Shown here: in pieces, positions 9,377-18,798 of the stretch
How the letters are laid out: every line of letters begins with the position of its first letter
Position numbering within the stretch: the first letter of the stretch is position 1
Source: Bacteroidota bacterium
GTDB lineage: Bacteria > Bacteroidota > Ignavibacteria > Palsa-1295
Length of the DNA: 64,000 nucleotides
Reading direction: 5' to 3'
NCBI GenBank assembly: GCA_018266755.1
Contig: JAFDZW010000001.1
Span: forward strand, 211,635-275,634
Made by a program: the position numbers and the translations under genes
Notes under the pieces: generated by a model
Seen by the model: only the letters and a program-made list of their open reading frames with translations
What the model was told of the DNA's origin: nothing
Databases searched by the model: none

Positions 9377-10048
9377 ATGCAGATCTCAGGAATGTCAACC
9401 ACTCTGTCATATCTGCATCTTGTTGCGGTCGGTATCGTCACGCTCTTTGCGCCGATTAATCCGGTCGGGACGGCGCTTATCATGGATCCGCTGCTTGCCG
9501 GTTCGTCCCAGCAACAACGAAAAGCGATCTCTCGCCGCATTGCATTCTATTGCTTCCTGATCTGTGTAATCGCAGTCTTCGCCGGAACCTGGATATTCCA
9601 GATCTTTGGCGTTTCTCTGCCGGTGGTGCAGATCGCCGGCGGTATCATCATCTGCCGAATGGGGTGGCAGTTGTTGTCACCGGAACATTCGATCAAAAAG
9701 GCGAAAGAGGCCGCGAAGCCAGAAGAGGGAGAGAATCTCGAACAGCATGCGTTCTATCCGCTCGCATTCCCTATGACGGCCGGCGCCGGGACGATCTCGG
9801 TCCTACTAACGCTGAGTGCCCGCAACGAAGATGTTGCCCTCGCCGAGCACTGGTTGAATCTCTCGGCCCTTGTGATCGCCATTCTCGTGATGTGCGTCAT
9901 TATCTACCTGTCCTATGCCTACACAGCCTCGATCATCCGCCGTCTGGGACCGAGGGCTGAGCAGATCATTAATAGACTCAGCGCTTTTTTGATCTTCTGC
10001 GTGGGCTTACAGATCGGGATTGGGGGCATCTCGCACTATATGAAGTAG
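9377..10048 (+). CDS. MarC family integral membrane protein
   Basis: A 223-residue inner-membrane protein of the MarC (UPF0056) family with about six hydrophobic segments. The family signature is visible in TLFAPINPVGTALIM and again in FPMTAGAGTISVLLTL, plus GGIIICRMGWQLL in the third segment. Despite the historic name, MarC members are not established as drug transporters and their function is unknown. ATG 9377 lies 3 bases after the mutase stop, so translation may be coupled, but a functional link to the mutase is not implied. Confidence 0.88.
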   Translation: MQISGMSTTLSYLHLVAVGIVTLFAPINPVGTALIMDPLLAGSSQQQRKAISRRIAFYCFLICVIAVFAGTWIFQIFGVSLPVVQIAGGIIICRMGWQLLSPEHSIKKAKEAAKPEEGENLEQHAFYPLAFPMTAGAGTISVLLTLSARNEDVALAEHWLNLSALVIAILVMCVIIYLSYAYTASIIRRLGPRAEQIINRLSAFLIFCVGLQIGIGGISHYMK

Positions 10049-10160
10049 CCAATACGACAAGCGGAAGCCGGATTGGGCTTTTGAGGGTACCAATTGCATC
10101 CCACGAATCCCATCCGTCCCCAAAATCCAGTAACGGCTCAGAGTTCACTGTATTGCTACT

Positions 10161-10242
10161 GTCATTCTGAGCAACGCGAAGAATCCCTTGATGAAACGCA
10201 GTGAGCCCCGCCTCTGGGATTCTTCGCTTCGCTCAGAATGAC
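10161..10242. repeat. Dispersed palindromic repeat, GTCATTCTGAGC family, copy 2
   Basis: 82 bp, the shortest and cleanest copy. The left arm GTCATTCTGAGCAACGCGAA can pair with the right arm TTCGCTTCGCTCAGAATGAC, followed inward by GAATCCC and GGGATTC. It lies in the 297-base gap between marC and rplS, which otherwise shows only a weak hairpin near 10046-10083. Confidence 0.85.
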
Positions 10243-10345
10243 AGTTTCTTACACCGGTTCAAACTGAGCCACTCCGAAAAACCCCAGTCTGAAACTTCTC
10301 GCCCGATTTCTGGGTTTTACGCGTCCCAATAGAAAGAGAATTGTA

Positions 10346-10687
10346 ATGGAACAGGTAATTCGAGCGATCGGTAGCGGCCATCTCCGCAGCGACATCCCCC
10401 AATTCCGGGCTGGCGACACGTTGAACGTGTCCGTGAAGGTCGTTGAGGGCGAAAAAGAGCGTATTCAGCACTTCGAGGGAATCGTGATCGCCCGCAAGGG
10501 AGCCGGCGTGAACGAGACGTTCACGGTCCGCAAGATGTCGAACGGCGTTGGCGTCGAGCGTATCTTCCCGATCCACAGCCCCCGCATCGCCAAGATCGAC
10601 TTCGTGAAGGCCGGCCAAGTCCGCCGCGCGAAGCTCAACTACCTCCGCAGCCTCGGCGCGAAGGACGTTCGCCGCAAGACCACCTAA
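10346..10687 (+). CDS. rplS: 50S ribosomal protein L19
   Basis: Ribosomal protein L19 of the large subunit, at the 30S-50S interface. 113 residues, the family length. Characteristic segments are [51 protein letters not shown] and the basic tail [17 protein letters not shown]. It is alone here rather than in the common rpsP-rimM-trmD-rplS order. A strong terminator follows closely. Confidence 0.98.
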   Translation: MEQVIRAIGSGHLRSDIPQFRAGDTLNVSVKVVEGEKERIQHFEGIVIARKGAGVNETFTVRKMSNGVGVERIFPIHSPRIAKIDFVKAGQVRRAKLNYLRSLGAKDVRRKTT

Positions 10688-10713
10688 CTTTGGGTCGTTG
10701 GTGACCGATTGTC

Positions 10714-10752
10714 GGTCGTTAGTATCTTCGGGTACTAACGACCTTTTGTTTT
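10714..10752 (+). terminator. Intrinsic terminator after rplS with C(TTCG)G tetraloop
   Basis: The stem GGTCGTTAGTATC pairs with GGTACTAACGACC around a TTCG tetraloop closed by C-G, a very stable RNA loop, followed by TTTTGTTTT. An 11-bp perfect lower stem spans 10714-10724 with 10733-10743. Confidence 0.92.
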
Positions 10753-10834
10753 GTGTCCGTCGAATTTCTCTCCCGATGCCATCGTTTACATTGCACACCG
10801 ATCTGCTAACGTTTAACGACAGACCCCACGCCCC

Positions 10835-12565
10835 GTGCTTCGCTCGCTACTGATTAAGAATTACGCTTTGATCGAAGAGGTGACGGTCACATTCGACCGC
10901 GGTCTCTCGATCATTACCGGAGAAACCGGTGCGGGCAAGTCGATCCTGCTCGATGCGCTCGGCCTGGCGCTCGGCGAACGCGCATCGGCAGATTTCATCC
11001 GTAAAGAAGCCGAGAAGGCGATTGTCGAAGCGGAGTTCGATCTCTCGAAGGTTGCGCGGGTGAAAAAGTTTGTCGAGGCCCAAGGGTTCGACTGCGACTC
11101 GGATACGCTCGTTATCCGACGGGAGATCAATCGCAAAGGGACCTCCCGCTCATTTATCAACGATACGCCTGCCACGTTGCAGGCGATCGCCGCAGTCGGC
11201 GAATTGCTGGTCGATCTGCATGGGCAGCATGAACATCAATCGTTGCTCAAACCGGAACGACACGTCGTGTTTCTCGATGAGTATGCCGATACGGCCGCGC
11301 GGATCGCCGAGTTTGCGAAGTACTACGATGAGTTCGCAGCGTTGAAGCGGCAATATGCTGCGCTCTCGAGCGATCGAGAAAACAGCGATCGCGAGCGAAG
11401 CTTTCTCGAATTCCAATTGCAGGAGATCGACGCGGTAGATCCGAAGCCGAATGAAGACCAGGCCGTAACGCTCGAACTCGAACGGCTGGAACACTCCGAA
11501 GAGCTTCAGCTAACGGCCTCGCAACTGCACGGACTGTTGTACGAAGACGAGGACTCCATCTTCGAACGACTCTCGGCGGCCAAAACCTTGCTCGAACGAT
11601 TATACAAGTTCGACCCGTCGTTCGCGACGCAGCTTGAAGAATTGCAGGGCTCGCTCGAATCGACACGCGAGCTTGCCATCGCCCTCGGACGCTATGGCGA
11701 GAGTATCGAATCGGATCCGAACCGGCTCGAAGAACTCCGCCAGCGCGAGCTGCTGCTCACGAGGCTGAAAAAGAAATACGGTCCGACACTCTCCGAGGTC
11801 ATCAATCTGCGTACGAAGCTTCAGGATCAACTCGCCGGGGGCGGCAATGCGGAGGAGCAGTTGGCACATCTCTCCGAGCAGCTTCGAAGCGTGCAAACGC
11901 GAGCCACACGCTCGGCAATCGCGCTACGCGATGCCCGCGCACACGCAGCGAAAAAATTTGCGAAGGCCATCGTTGCCGAACTTGTGACACTTGGCCTCGA
12001 ACATGCATCGTTTGTTGTGGAGCAGACACACGAACGGGCGACCGGATCCGACGAGTTCGCCTCTTGTGTCATCCTCGACGGAACGTGTCATCAAGCGACC
12101 CGCCAGGGGATCGACCATATCGAGTTCTTCGTATCGACGAATAAAGGCGAATCGCCGAAGCCGCTCGTGAAGGTTGCTTCCGGTGGCGAAGTCTCGCGCA
12201 TCATGCTTGCCATCAAGACGGCACTCTCCGCATCCGAGCAGATTCCCGTACTCATTTTCGACGAGATCGATACCGGCATCTCGGGCCGTGTCGCTCAACG
12301 CGTCGGTACTGCCATGAAACGGCTTGCGCGTAAGCATCAGATCATTGCGATTACGCATCTCGGTCAGATTGCGGCGTTCGGCGATTACCACTACGCTGTC
12401 GAAAAGCAAACCAAGTCCGGTTCGACCATTTCGTCACTGCGTTTGCTCACGGCCGCCGAACACGAGGCTGAGATCGCACGGTTACTTGCCGGCGAGAAGG
12501 TGACGGGCGAATCGCTCAATGCTGCACGATCCCTTGTGAAAGAAGCGGAAGTCCTTGCTGCCTAA
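10835..12565 (+). CDS. recN: DNA repair protein RecN
   Basis: SMC-like ATPase acting in recombinational repair of double-strand breaks. 576 residues. The N-terminal Walker A lies in TGETGAGKSILLDALG. A long charged coiled-coil middle (about residues 150-370) separates it from the C-terminal half with the ABC-type signature VKVASGGEVSRIML and Walker B PVLIFDEIDTGISG, then the H-loop IIAITHLGQIA. The start is GTG 10835. The end overlaps folC by 11 bases, indicating an operon. Nothing unusual. Confidence 0.97.
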   Translation: MLRSLLIKNYALIEEVTVTFDRGLSIITGETGAGKSILLDALGLALGERASADFIRKEAEKAIVEAEFDLSKVARVKKFVEAQGFDCDSDTLVIRREINRKGTSRSFINDTPATLQAIAAVGELLVDLHGQHEHQSLLKPERHVVFLDEYADTAARIAEFAKYYDEFAALKRQYAALSSDRENSDRERSFLEFQLQEIDAVDPKPNEDQAVTLELERLEHSEELQLTASQLHGLLYEDEDSIFERLSAAKTLLERLYKFDPSFATQLEELQGSLESTRELAIALGRYGESIESDPNRLEELRQRELLLTRLKKKYGPTLSEVINLRTKLQDQLAGGGNAEEQLAHLSEQLRSVQTRATRSAIALRDARAHAAKKFAKAIVAELVTLGLEHASFVVEQTHERATGSDEFASCVILDGTCHQATRQGIDHIEFFVSTNKGESPKPLVKVASGGEVSRIMLAIKTALSASEQIPVLIFDEIDTGISGRVAQRVGTAMKRLARKHQIIAITHLGQIAAFGDYHYAVEKQTKSGSTISSLRLLTAAEHEAEIARLLAGEKVTGESLNAARSLVKEAEVLAA

Positions 12566-13820
12566 CCAATCATACGAGGCGGCTCTTTCGGAGCTGTTCA
12601 AACTCGAGTTCACTGGGATGAAGCTCGGGTTGGAGAATATTCGTGCGCTGCTCGAGTCGCTTGGCAATCCGCACCGGTCGTTCAAATCGATCCACGTTGC
12701 CGGTTCGAACGGAAAAGGAAGCGTGAGTGCGATGCTTTCCGCTGCGTTGCAAGGGAATGGGTATCGTGTCGGGCTCTACACCTCGCCGCATTTGGTCAGC
12801 TTCCGCGAGCGGGTGAAGATCGGTGACGAACCGATCTCCGAAACGCATACCGCAGAGATACTCTCTGCAATGTGGCCAATGGTCGAGCAGCTACATGCCA
12901 CATTTTTTGAAGTCACAACTGCGCTGGCTTTCAAGTATTTCGCACAGGAAAATGTCGATGTTGCCGTGATCGAAACCGGCCTCGGCGGACGACTCGACGC
13001 AACCAATGCGCTCGAACGTCCGCTTGCTACTGTAGTAACATCGATTAGTCTCGAGCATACCCAATTTCTTGGCGACACGCTCGAACTCATTGCCGGAGAA
13101 AAAGCGGGAATATTCAAGCACGGCGCGCCGGCAGTCGTTCATGTCGATCCGATGTTGCGGCATGTGTTCGAAGCGAAGGCGGCGGACGTTGGGACGAGTG
13201 TCCTCTTTGCCGATGACGTTCGTCTCTCGAACGAATATGCTCACCTGAAGCCACCGCTCGAAGGCCTCCATCAGGAAAAGAATTTGAAGACCGTTCTTGC
13301 GGCGCTTGCCGTGATCGGATTGCGGATCGACCCAAAACGCACATGCGAGGGAATTGCACATACGGTAATTCTGACCGGTCTGCGTGCTCGGTTAGAAGCG
13401 TATGGTGACGAACGGTTCACGTCGCGAGGTGCGTCGCTGATTCTGGATGTCGGTCATAACCCGGACGCATTCCACATGCTCGCCTCGCATTTTCTTCGCG
13501 CAGGGATCCGCCCGGTAGTCGTGATCGGTCTGGCGAAAGACAAAGCGTTGCTGGAAGTATTGGGAGAAGTTGCGCGGTTTGCTTCGCGCGTGATTACGAC
13601 GCAGGCCGATCATCACCGCGCTGCTCCGAGTGCCGAACTGGCTGCCATGGCACGGATTCTCGGTCTTCGGGCTGAAGACGGCGGAGCCGTCGTCAATGCA
13701 GTAGCACACGCTGCTGCCGGGGCTCGTGGCGGCGAGGTGTACCTCCTCTGTGGGTCGCATTACGTGGTGGGCGAGTATCTTGCACGAATGGAACGAGATA
13801 CTACCATCAAGAGAAATTGA
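12555..13820 (+). CDS. folC: Bifunctional folylpolyglutamate synthase/dihydrofolate synthase
   Basis: ATP-dependent ligase that adds glutamate to dihydropteroate and to reduced folates. Mur-ligase-like. The P-loop is VAGSNGKGSVSAML, followed by ETGLGGRLDATNAL, the metal-binding segment SLEHTQFLGDT, the carbamylated-lysine region AGEKAGIFK, and the C-terminal domain with LDVGHNPDAFHML. 421 residues, normal. The TTG start at 12555 sits inside the last codons of recN. Whether both activities are retained cannot be told from sequence alone. Confidence 0.95.
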   Translation: MLPNQSYEAALSELFKLEFTGMKLGLENIRALLESLGNPHRSFKSIHVAGSNGKGSVSAMLSAALQGNGYRVGLYTSPHLVSFRERVKIGDEPISETHTAEILSAMWPMVEQLHATFFEVTTALAFKYFAQENVDVAVIETGLGGRLDATNALERPLATVVTSISLEHTQFLGDTLELIAGEKAGIFKHGAPAVVHVDPMLRHVFEAKAADVGTSVLFADDVRLSNEYAHLKPPLEGLHQEKNLKTVLAALAVIGLRIDPKRTCEGIAHTVILTGLRARLEAYGDERFTSRGASLILDVGHNPDAFHMLASHFLRAGIRPVVVIGLAKDKALLEVLGEVARFASRVITTQADHHRAAPSAELAAMARILGLRAEDGGAVVNAVAHAAAGARGGEVYLLCGSHYVVGEYLARMERDTTIKRN

Positions 13821-14049
13821 AAATTCTCGGCACTTATTTCGGATACTGTTCTGTTTACAAAATCAGCCAAGAATACTTCTCGTCCCAACGAACTCGCGTA
13901 TTTATCCTGTTCTATTCCAAGTTCGGATTGTTCTAACGGGTTTTTCCATTGAGTGCGTCGAATAAGCGCATCCACCGAGATTCAGGACGACACCCCCATC
14001 TTTGGCATAATTCAGTATTATCCAACCGCATTTTTCTCATTCGATTTCC

Positions 14050-15354
14050 ATGCTCAACGCAGCAGAATTAAAGACGAAAAAGATCGTCGAACTCAACGAC
14101 CTCGCCAAGAAACTTGGCATCGAAGGTGCTCAGGACCTCCGCAAGCAAGACTTGATCTTTAAAATACTCGAAGCCGATTCGAACCAGACACAGCGTTCGC
14201 GGCCGCAGCCCAATGGCAAAGGCCCGACCCCTGCCGAAGAAGAGAGCGGGCCCGCCGCATCCGGTGTGCTCGAGTTGCTTCCCGATGGCTACGGCTTCTT
14301 GCGCTCGCCGGATTATAACTATCTGCCGTCGCCCGATGACATCTATGTCTCGCCGTCGCAGGTCAAGAAGTTTCAGCTTCGCACCGGTGACACGGTCGAA
14401 GGCTCGGTCAGGCCACCGAAGGATAGCGAGCGATTTTTCGCATTACTGAAGGTCGATCGTGTTAACTACCAACCGCCCGAGTTCACCCGCGACCGCCCGC
14501 TCTTCGATAACCTCACGCCGCTTTATCCCAACGAACAGATCAAACTCGAGACCTCGCCCGGCGAGTACTCGATGCGTATCATGGATCTCGTCAGCCCGAT
14601 CGGTAAAGGGCAGCGCGGACTGATCGTCGCACAGCCGAAGTCGGGCAAGACGATCATCCTTCAGAAGATCGCAAACTCGATCGTTCGCAACCATCCGGAA
14701 GTAAAACTCATCGTGTTGTTGATCGACGAACGTCCGGAAGAAGTGACGGATATGGAGCGTTCGGTGCGCGCCGAGGTGGTTGCCTCGACGTTCGACGAAC
14801 CGCCGGAGCGTCACGTTCAGGTCGCCGAGATGGTGATCGAAAAAGCAAAGCGCCTCGTCGAAGCAAAGCAGGATGTTGTTATCCTTCTCGATTCGATCAC
14901 GCGTTTGGCGCGTGCCCATAATACGGTGACCCCGCACTCGGGTAAGATCCTTTCCGGCGGTGTCGATGCGAATGCATTACACAAGCCGAAGCGCTTCTTC
15001 GGTGCTGCGCGTAATATCGAAGAGGGTGGCTCGCTCACGATTATCGCGACTGCGCTGATCGAAACGGGCTCGAGAATGGACGAAGTCATCTTCGAAGAAT
15101 TCAAAGGTACGGGCAATATGGAAATTATGCTCGATCGCAAACTCTCCGATCGTCGTCTGTTCCCGGCAATCAACGTCAATATGTCCGGTACGCGTAAAGA
15201 AGAATTGCTTCTTAGCGCCGACGAACTCAATCGTATTTATATCCTTCGTAAGTTGCTCGCGGATTACAATCCGATCGAGGCGATGGAATTCCTGCTCGAG
15301 AAGATGCAAGGCACCAAGAGCAACAAAGAATTCTTGCGCTCGATGTCGAGCTGA
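14050..15354 (+). CDS. rho: Transcription termination factor Rho
   Basis: Hexameric RNA-dependent ATPase that terminates transcription. Order: Rho_N helical domain (residues 1-40, [20 protein letters not shown]), a short linker, the cold-shock RNA-binding domain (about 70-140, [20 protein letters not shown]), then the RecA-like ATPase with Walker A PKSGKT ending at residue 201, Walker [17 protein letters not shown] and the R-loop segment [16 protein letters not shown]. 434 residues, lacking the large N-terminal insertions seen in some Bacteroidota. The 229-base upstream gap shows no clear motif. Confidence 0.98.
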   Translation: MLNAAELKTKKIVELNDLAKKLGIEGAQDLRKQDLIFKILEADSNQTQRSRPQPNGKGPTPAEEESGPAASGVLELLPDGYGFLRSPDYNYLPSPDDIYVSPSQVKKFQLRTGDTVEGSVRPPKDSERFFALLKVDRVNYQPPEFTRDRPLFDNLTPLYPNEQIKLETSPGEYSMRIMDLVSPIGKGQRGLIVAQPKSGKTIILQKIANSIVRNHPEVKLIVLLIDERPEEVTDMERSVRAEVVASTFDEPPERHVQVAEMVIEKAKRLVEAKQDVVILLDSITRLARAHNTVTPHSGKILSGGVDANALHKPKRFFGAARNIEEGGSLTIIATALIETGSRMDEVIFEEFKGTGNMEIMLDRKLSDRRLFPAINVNMSGTRKEELLLSADELNRIYILRKLLADYNPIEAMEFLLEKMQGTKSNKEFLRSMSS

Positions 15355-15396
15355 TCGTAATGTCGATGTTCTGAATTCAGAAATCCGAACTATAAA

Positions 15397-15423
15397 GAAG
15401 AGCCGGCGTTTCGCCGGCTCTTC
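15397..15423 (+). terminator. Intrinsic terminator after rho
   Basis: A perfect 12-bp stem GAAGAGCCGGCG/CGCCGGCTCTTC around a TTT loop lies 43 bases after the rho stop. The T run after it is short, so efficiency is uncertain. The symmetric stem could also act on the opposite strand for yebC. Confidence 0.75.
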
Positions 15424-15433
15424 TGTTATGGGT

Positions 15434-15522
15434 GTCATTCTGAGCAACGCGAAGAATCCCTTGAGGTATGCACGAAACGCGCGAGCATGCCCGAAGGGAT
15501 TCTTCGCTTCGCACAGAATGAC
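15434..15522. repeat. Dispersed palindromic repeat, GTCATTCTGAGC family, copy 3
   Basis: 89 bp between the convergent rho and yebC genes. Left end GTCATTCTGAGCAACGCGAA, right end TTCGCTTCGCACAGAATGAC. The loop differs from the other copies and contains its own short palindrome around GCGCGAGCATGC. Confidence 0.82.
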
Positions 15523-15531
15523 AGGTGGTGG

Positions 15532-16254
15532 TTAGAACTGCGCGTTCGAATACACGTTCTGGACGTCTTCGTTATCTTCGAGCGCTTCGAGAAGCTTTTG
15601 GAGTCGTTCGCTGATGTGTTCGTCAATCGCAACGAGGTTCGATGCGACGAGGCCCACTTTATCTTCTTCGATAGGGATATTTGCGGCAGCAAGCGCATTC
15701 ATGACCGACTCGAATTGCTCCGGTGTGGTATCGATCTCGAAGAATTCCGGATCGTCGGTCTTCAAATCGTCCGCGCCGGCATCGAGTACAATCGCGAGGA
15801 GTTCGTCTTCATTATGGCCTTCTTTCGGGACGAGGATGATCCCGCGTTTTGTGAACATCCATCCAACGGAGCCGCTGTCGCCGAGTGTTGCATTGTACTT
15901 GCCGATGATATGACGGATCTCACCGATGGTCCGATTTCGGTTGTCGGTTGCTGCTTCGACCATGATTGCAACGCCACCCGGCCCATATACTTCGTAGGTC
16001 AACTCTTCGAGGGCCGCACCGCCATCGGCCCCGGAGCCGCGTGCGATGGCGCGTTTGATGTTGTCGTTCGGCATCGAGGCCTTGCGAGCTCGCTCGATGG
16101 CGAGCCGCAGACGCGCATTTCCATCCGGATCGGGGCCGCCGAGACGCGCTGCGATCATGATCTCCTTGATCATACGCGTGAACATCTGTCCGCGCTTGCC
16201 GTCGACGATCGCTTTTTTCCGTTTGATCTGCGACCACTTGGAATGACCGGACAT
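15532..16254 (-). CDS. yebC: YebC/PmpR family protein (transcription/translation regulator)
   Basis: 240-residue YebC-family protein. Members bind DNA or the ribosome and have been implicated in transcription control and in relieving ribosome stalling. The N-terminus MSGHSKWSQIKRKKAIVDGK and the conserved core KASMPNDNIKRAI and YGPGGVAIMVEAATDNRNRT identify it without doubt. It starts 3 bases after the recJ stop and is probably co-transcribed with recJ. In many bacteria yebC lies beside ruvC or other recombination genes, so the recJ neighbour is in keeping. Confidence 0.95.
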   Translation of the reverse strand: MSGHSKWSQIKRKKAIVDGKRGQMFTRMIKEIMIAARLGGPDPDGNARLRLAIERARKASMPNDNIKRAIARGSGADGGAALEELTYEVYGPGGVAIMVEAATDNRNRTIGEIRHIIGKYNATLGDSGSVGWMFTKRGIILVPKEGHNEDELLAIVLDAGADDLKTDDPEFFEIDTTPEQFESVMNALAAANIPIEEDKVGLVASNLVAIDEHISERLQKLLEALEDNEDVQNVYSNAQF

Positions 16255-16257
16255 ATA

Positions 16258-18039
16258 CTACCGAAAATCTTTAAGTACTAACTGCGGGGTCACGCGCCCA
16301 CCGAAATCATTTTCATCGAGTGCGAATACCATTTCGAGATCGCTGCGAAGTTTGCCGGGCGATGCCGAGAGCTCGCTGACGCGGTCACCGAGTCCGAAAC
16401 CAATCGCATCGACCGCCGCACCGCCGATGCACAGCGGAACGGTATTCGGGCTGGGATACTGTCCTTTCGGTTGTATGGTCTGCGCAGGCCGTACGTTACA
16501 TTTCAGATGCGGCACAGCCTTGCCCACAATTCGCGGATACCCAACCACCTGAATGTCTTTTGCTGCGAAGAGCGGACGTGCATTGTCGGGGCCGAACGGT
16601 GCAAGCTGCCGGATGACGGCGAAAAACTTCGGCGTCAGGTCGGCAAGCGTGATTTCGGCATCGATGTGTAACTCACGCTCCATCATTTCTTCGGTGAACA
16701 TTTCTCGCGCGACATCATTGATCGCTTCGCGGAATTCGTTCACTCGCTCGGGCTGCATCGATACTCCGGCGGCATATTTGTGCCCGCCGAACGTGATCAG
16801 CTTATCTTCGCATCGCTTCAGCGCCGAGTGGATATCGAAGTTGTTGATCGAACGCGCACTACCTTTTGCGACGCCGTCGATCGTCGTCATCAGCACGACC
16901 GGCAAATGATACCGCTCGACGAGCCGCGATGCAACGATCCCGATCACACCGGCATGCCAATCGGGATTATGGACGACAATGATGCGGTCGCGCTCGCGGT
17001 TGAGGATACGGTCGACGATCTGGCTGGCCTCGGCAAATGCTTCTTCGTCTATCTTCCTCCGGTTCAGATTTTCTTCTTCGAGCACGAGTGCGCTCAGCGC
17101 CGCGCCATCTGCGCTGGTGGACATCAGCAGTTCGACCGACCGGCTGCCTTCGCCGAGACGCCCTGCCGCATTGATGCGCGGTGCGAGTCCGAAAACGATC
17201 TGTGTCGTCGTGATCTTGCCAAGCACGATATTCGCACCCTGGATCAGTGCTTTGATCCCCGGACGAGGAGACTCGTTGAGAAGCTTCAGCCCATAGTGCA
17301 CCATAATCCGGTTCTCGCCGGTAAGCGAAACGATATCGGCGGAACTGGCAAGTGCGACAAAGTCGAGGTACTCATACGCTTTCTCAGGAGTGCCGTAGGA
17401 TCGGGCAAGCGATTGAATCAGTTTGAACCCGACGCCGCAGCCGCAGAGATGTTTGAAGGGATACTCACAGCCCGGTTTGATCGGGTTGAGGATCGCATTG
17501 GCATTGGGCAGGGTATCGGTCGGCTCGTGATGGTCGCAGATAATGACGTCCATCCCTTTCGAGCGGGCGTACGCCACCGCATCGATTGCCGTTACGCCGC
17601 AGTCGATTGAGATGAGCAGATCGGGTTTGCCTTCGGCCAACAGGCGGTCTAGACTGGCAGCCGTCAGTCCGTAGCCTTCGGTGAAGCGGTTTGGGATGTG
17701 GAACGCAACGTTTGCCCCAAGCGACCGCAGATACATTGTCATCATCGCCGTACTCGTGGTGCCGTCCACGTCGTAATCGCCATACACTGCAATACGCTCG
17801 CCGTGCGCAACGGCTGTGCGGATTCGTTCGGTGGCGACCACCATATCAGACATCAGAGCAGGGTCGAGCAGATCGTCGAGCGACGGGCGAAAGAATACCC
17901 GCGCTTCGTCGAACGTGCGCACCCCACGACTTACGAGGATCGATGCAATACTCTCCGGTACATTTAATTCTTGAGATAAACTGCGTATAACGAGTTCGTC
18001 CGCCGCAGAAACCTGCGGCAGCCGCCAACGATAACGCAC
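16258..18039 (-). CDS. recJ: Single-stranded-DNA-specific exonuclease RecJ
   Basis: 5'-3' single-strand exonuclease of recombination and mismatch repair. 593 residues. DHH-type metal motifs are visible: YGDYDVDGTTS at residues 86-96, SIDCGVTA, and IICDHHEPTD. The DHHA1 domain follows with GGHKYAAGVSMQPERV, and a C-terminal OB-like part with PFGPDNARPLFAAKDIQVVG. All motif aspartates and histidines appear intact. Gene order recJ-yebC on the minus strand with a 3-base gap suggests one transcript. Confidence 0.96.
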   Translation of the reverse strand: MRYRWRLPQVSAADELVIRSLSQELNVPESIASILVSRGVRTFDEARVFFRPSLDDLLDPALMSDMVVATERIRTAVAHGERIAVYGDYDVDGTTSTAMMTMYLRSLGANVAFHIPNRFTEGYGLTAASLDRLLAEGKPDLLISIDCGVTAIDAVAYARSKGMDVIICDHHEPTDTLPNANAILNPIKPGCEYPFKHLCGCGVGFKLIQSLARSYGTPEKAYEYLDFVALASSADIVSLTGENRIMVHYGLKLLNESPRPGIKALIQGANIVLGKITTTQIVFGLAPRINAAGRLGEGSRSVELLMSTSADGAALSALVLEEENLNRRKIDEEAFAEASQIVDRILNRERDRIIVVHNPDWHAGVIGIVASRLVERYHLPVVLMTTIDGVAKGSARSINNFDIHSALKRCEDKLITFGGHKYAAGVSMQPERVNEFREAINDVAREMFTEEMMERELHIDAEITLADLTPKFFAVIRQLAPFGPDNARPLFAAKDIQVVGYPRIVGKAVPHLKCNVRPAQTIQPKGQYPSPNTVPLCIGGAAVDAIGFGLGDRVSELSASPGKLRSDLEMVFALDENDFGGRVTPQLVLKDFR

Positions 18040-18149
18040 GTAGAGCTACCTTTCATAATTAATTAACTGTAACTACTAACTCTCTCAGCAGGGAGTTCGT
18101 GCCACAGTATGAAGGTGGGTAGTGTCACAGTGTTGGCGTTATTTATACC

Positions 18150-18256
18150 GTCATTCTGAGCGAAGCGAAGAATCCCTTGATGAAACGCAGTGTGGCTCCG
18201 TCAAAGGGAGTCCTCGCGGAGTGTACACTGAGCAACGCGAAGGTGCTCAGAATGAC
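18150..18256. repeat. Dispersed palindromic repeat, GTCATTCTGAGC family, copy 4 (degenerate)
   Basis: 107 bp. The left arm GTCATTCTGAGCGAAGCGAA is intact and the extreme right GCTCAGAATGAC is intact, but the inner right arm is disrupted (GGGAGTCCTCGCGGAGTGTAC replaces the usual GGGATTCTTCGC). Likely a decaying copy. Confidence 0.75.
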
Positions 18257-18565
18257 GTCGGCGTAAACCATTCAAACGGAGACATTTATTGGGAGTGACC
18301 CCGTGGAGCACATGTGAAGTATATGGTAGGAATCAGGATCCTTTATAAGGTAAGATTCTAGTCAAAGTCTTTATAAATAAAGAGTTAGTAGGAGTTAATA
18401 CTTGTATTGGGTCAAATATTGTTTTGCTCTTTTTTGTCAGCGGGTGTATTTTTCAGTGAACTCGTTGATATGTCTTGGGAAAAACTCCTCCCGAAAATAT
18501 GAATACCCGTGGCTTAACCCAGGACCTATACGCAATGAGTAGAGCCTAGTGAGCATTGTTTAGTG

Positions 18566-18608
18566 CTGTAGATGCACTACTCTCGGGGCTTTTGTGGTGC
18601 ATCTGCAG
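18566..18608 (+). other. Hairpin upstream of hypothetical gene
   Basis: CTGTAGATGCAC (18566-18577) pairs with GTGCATCTGCAG (18597-18608) with one G-U pair and a 19-base loop that contains GGGGCTTTTGTG. It could be a terminator-like or leader structure. No strong T tract follows. Confidence 0.4.
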
Positions 18609-18660
18609 TACATACTTATTCAACGACGCATCTCCAATAATAATAATACTTTATTGATTG

Positions 18661-18668
18661 TATTTTTG
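18661..18668 (+). promoter_or_regulatory. Possible Bacteroidota-type -7 element
   Basis: TATTTTTG fits TAnnTTTG and lies 131 bases before the next start codon in an AT-rich gap. No convincing -33 box was seen, so confidence is low. Confidence 0.25.
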
Positions 18669-18798
18669 CAATAATACAGGAATTATTTGCTGAATACATG
18701 GTTTATGTTTACACATCATCGATCATTTCTTGTGGGTTACAGTGCTTTGAGTTTTGCACACTTGCCCACCGCACATACAGGAGAGTCACTAGTACGCC

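Larger units (their letters stand above)
18040..18798. other. 759-base intergenic region
   Basis: Between the divergent recJ and the helical hypothetical gene. It contains one palindromic repeat (18150-18256), then an AT-rich stretch (about 18300-18700), one hairpin (18566-18608) and a TATTTTTG -7-like element (18661-18668). No credible reading frame was found. The AT-rich part differs sharply from the GC-richer flanking genes. Confidence 0.6.

Noticed and set aside
18300-18640. Riboswitch in the AT-rich gap before the helical hypothetical gene
   Set aside because: Only one simple hairpin is visible and no known aptamer consensus was recognised.
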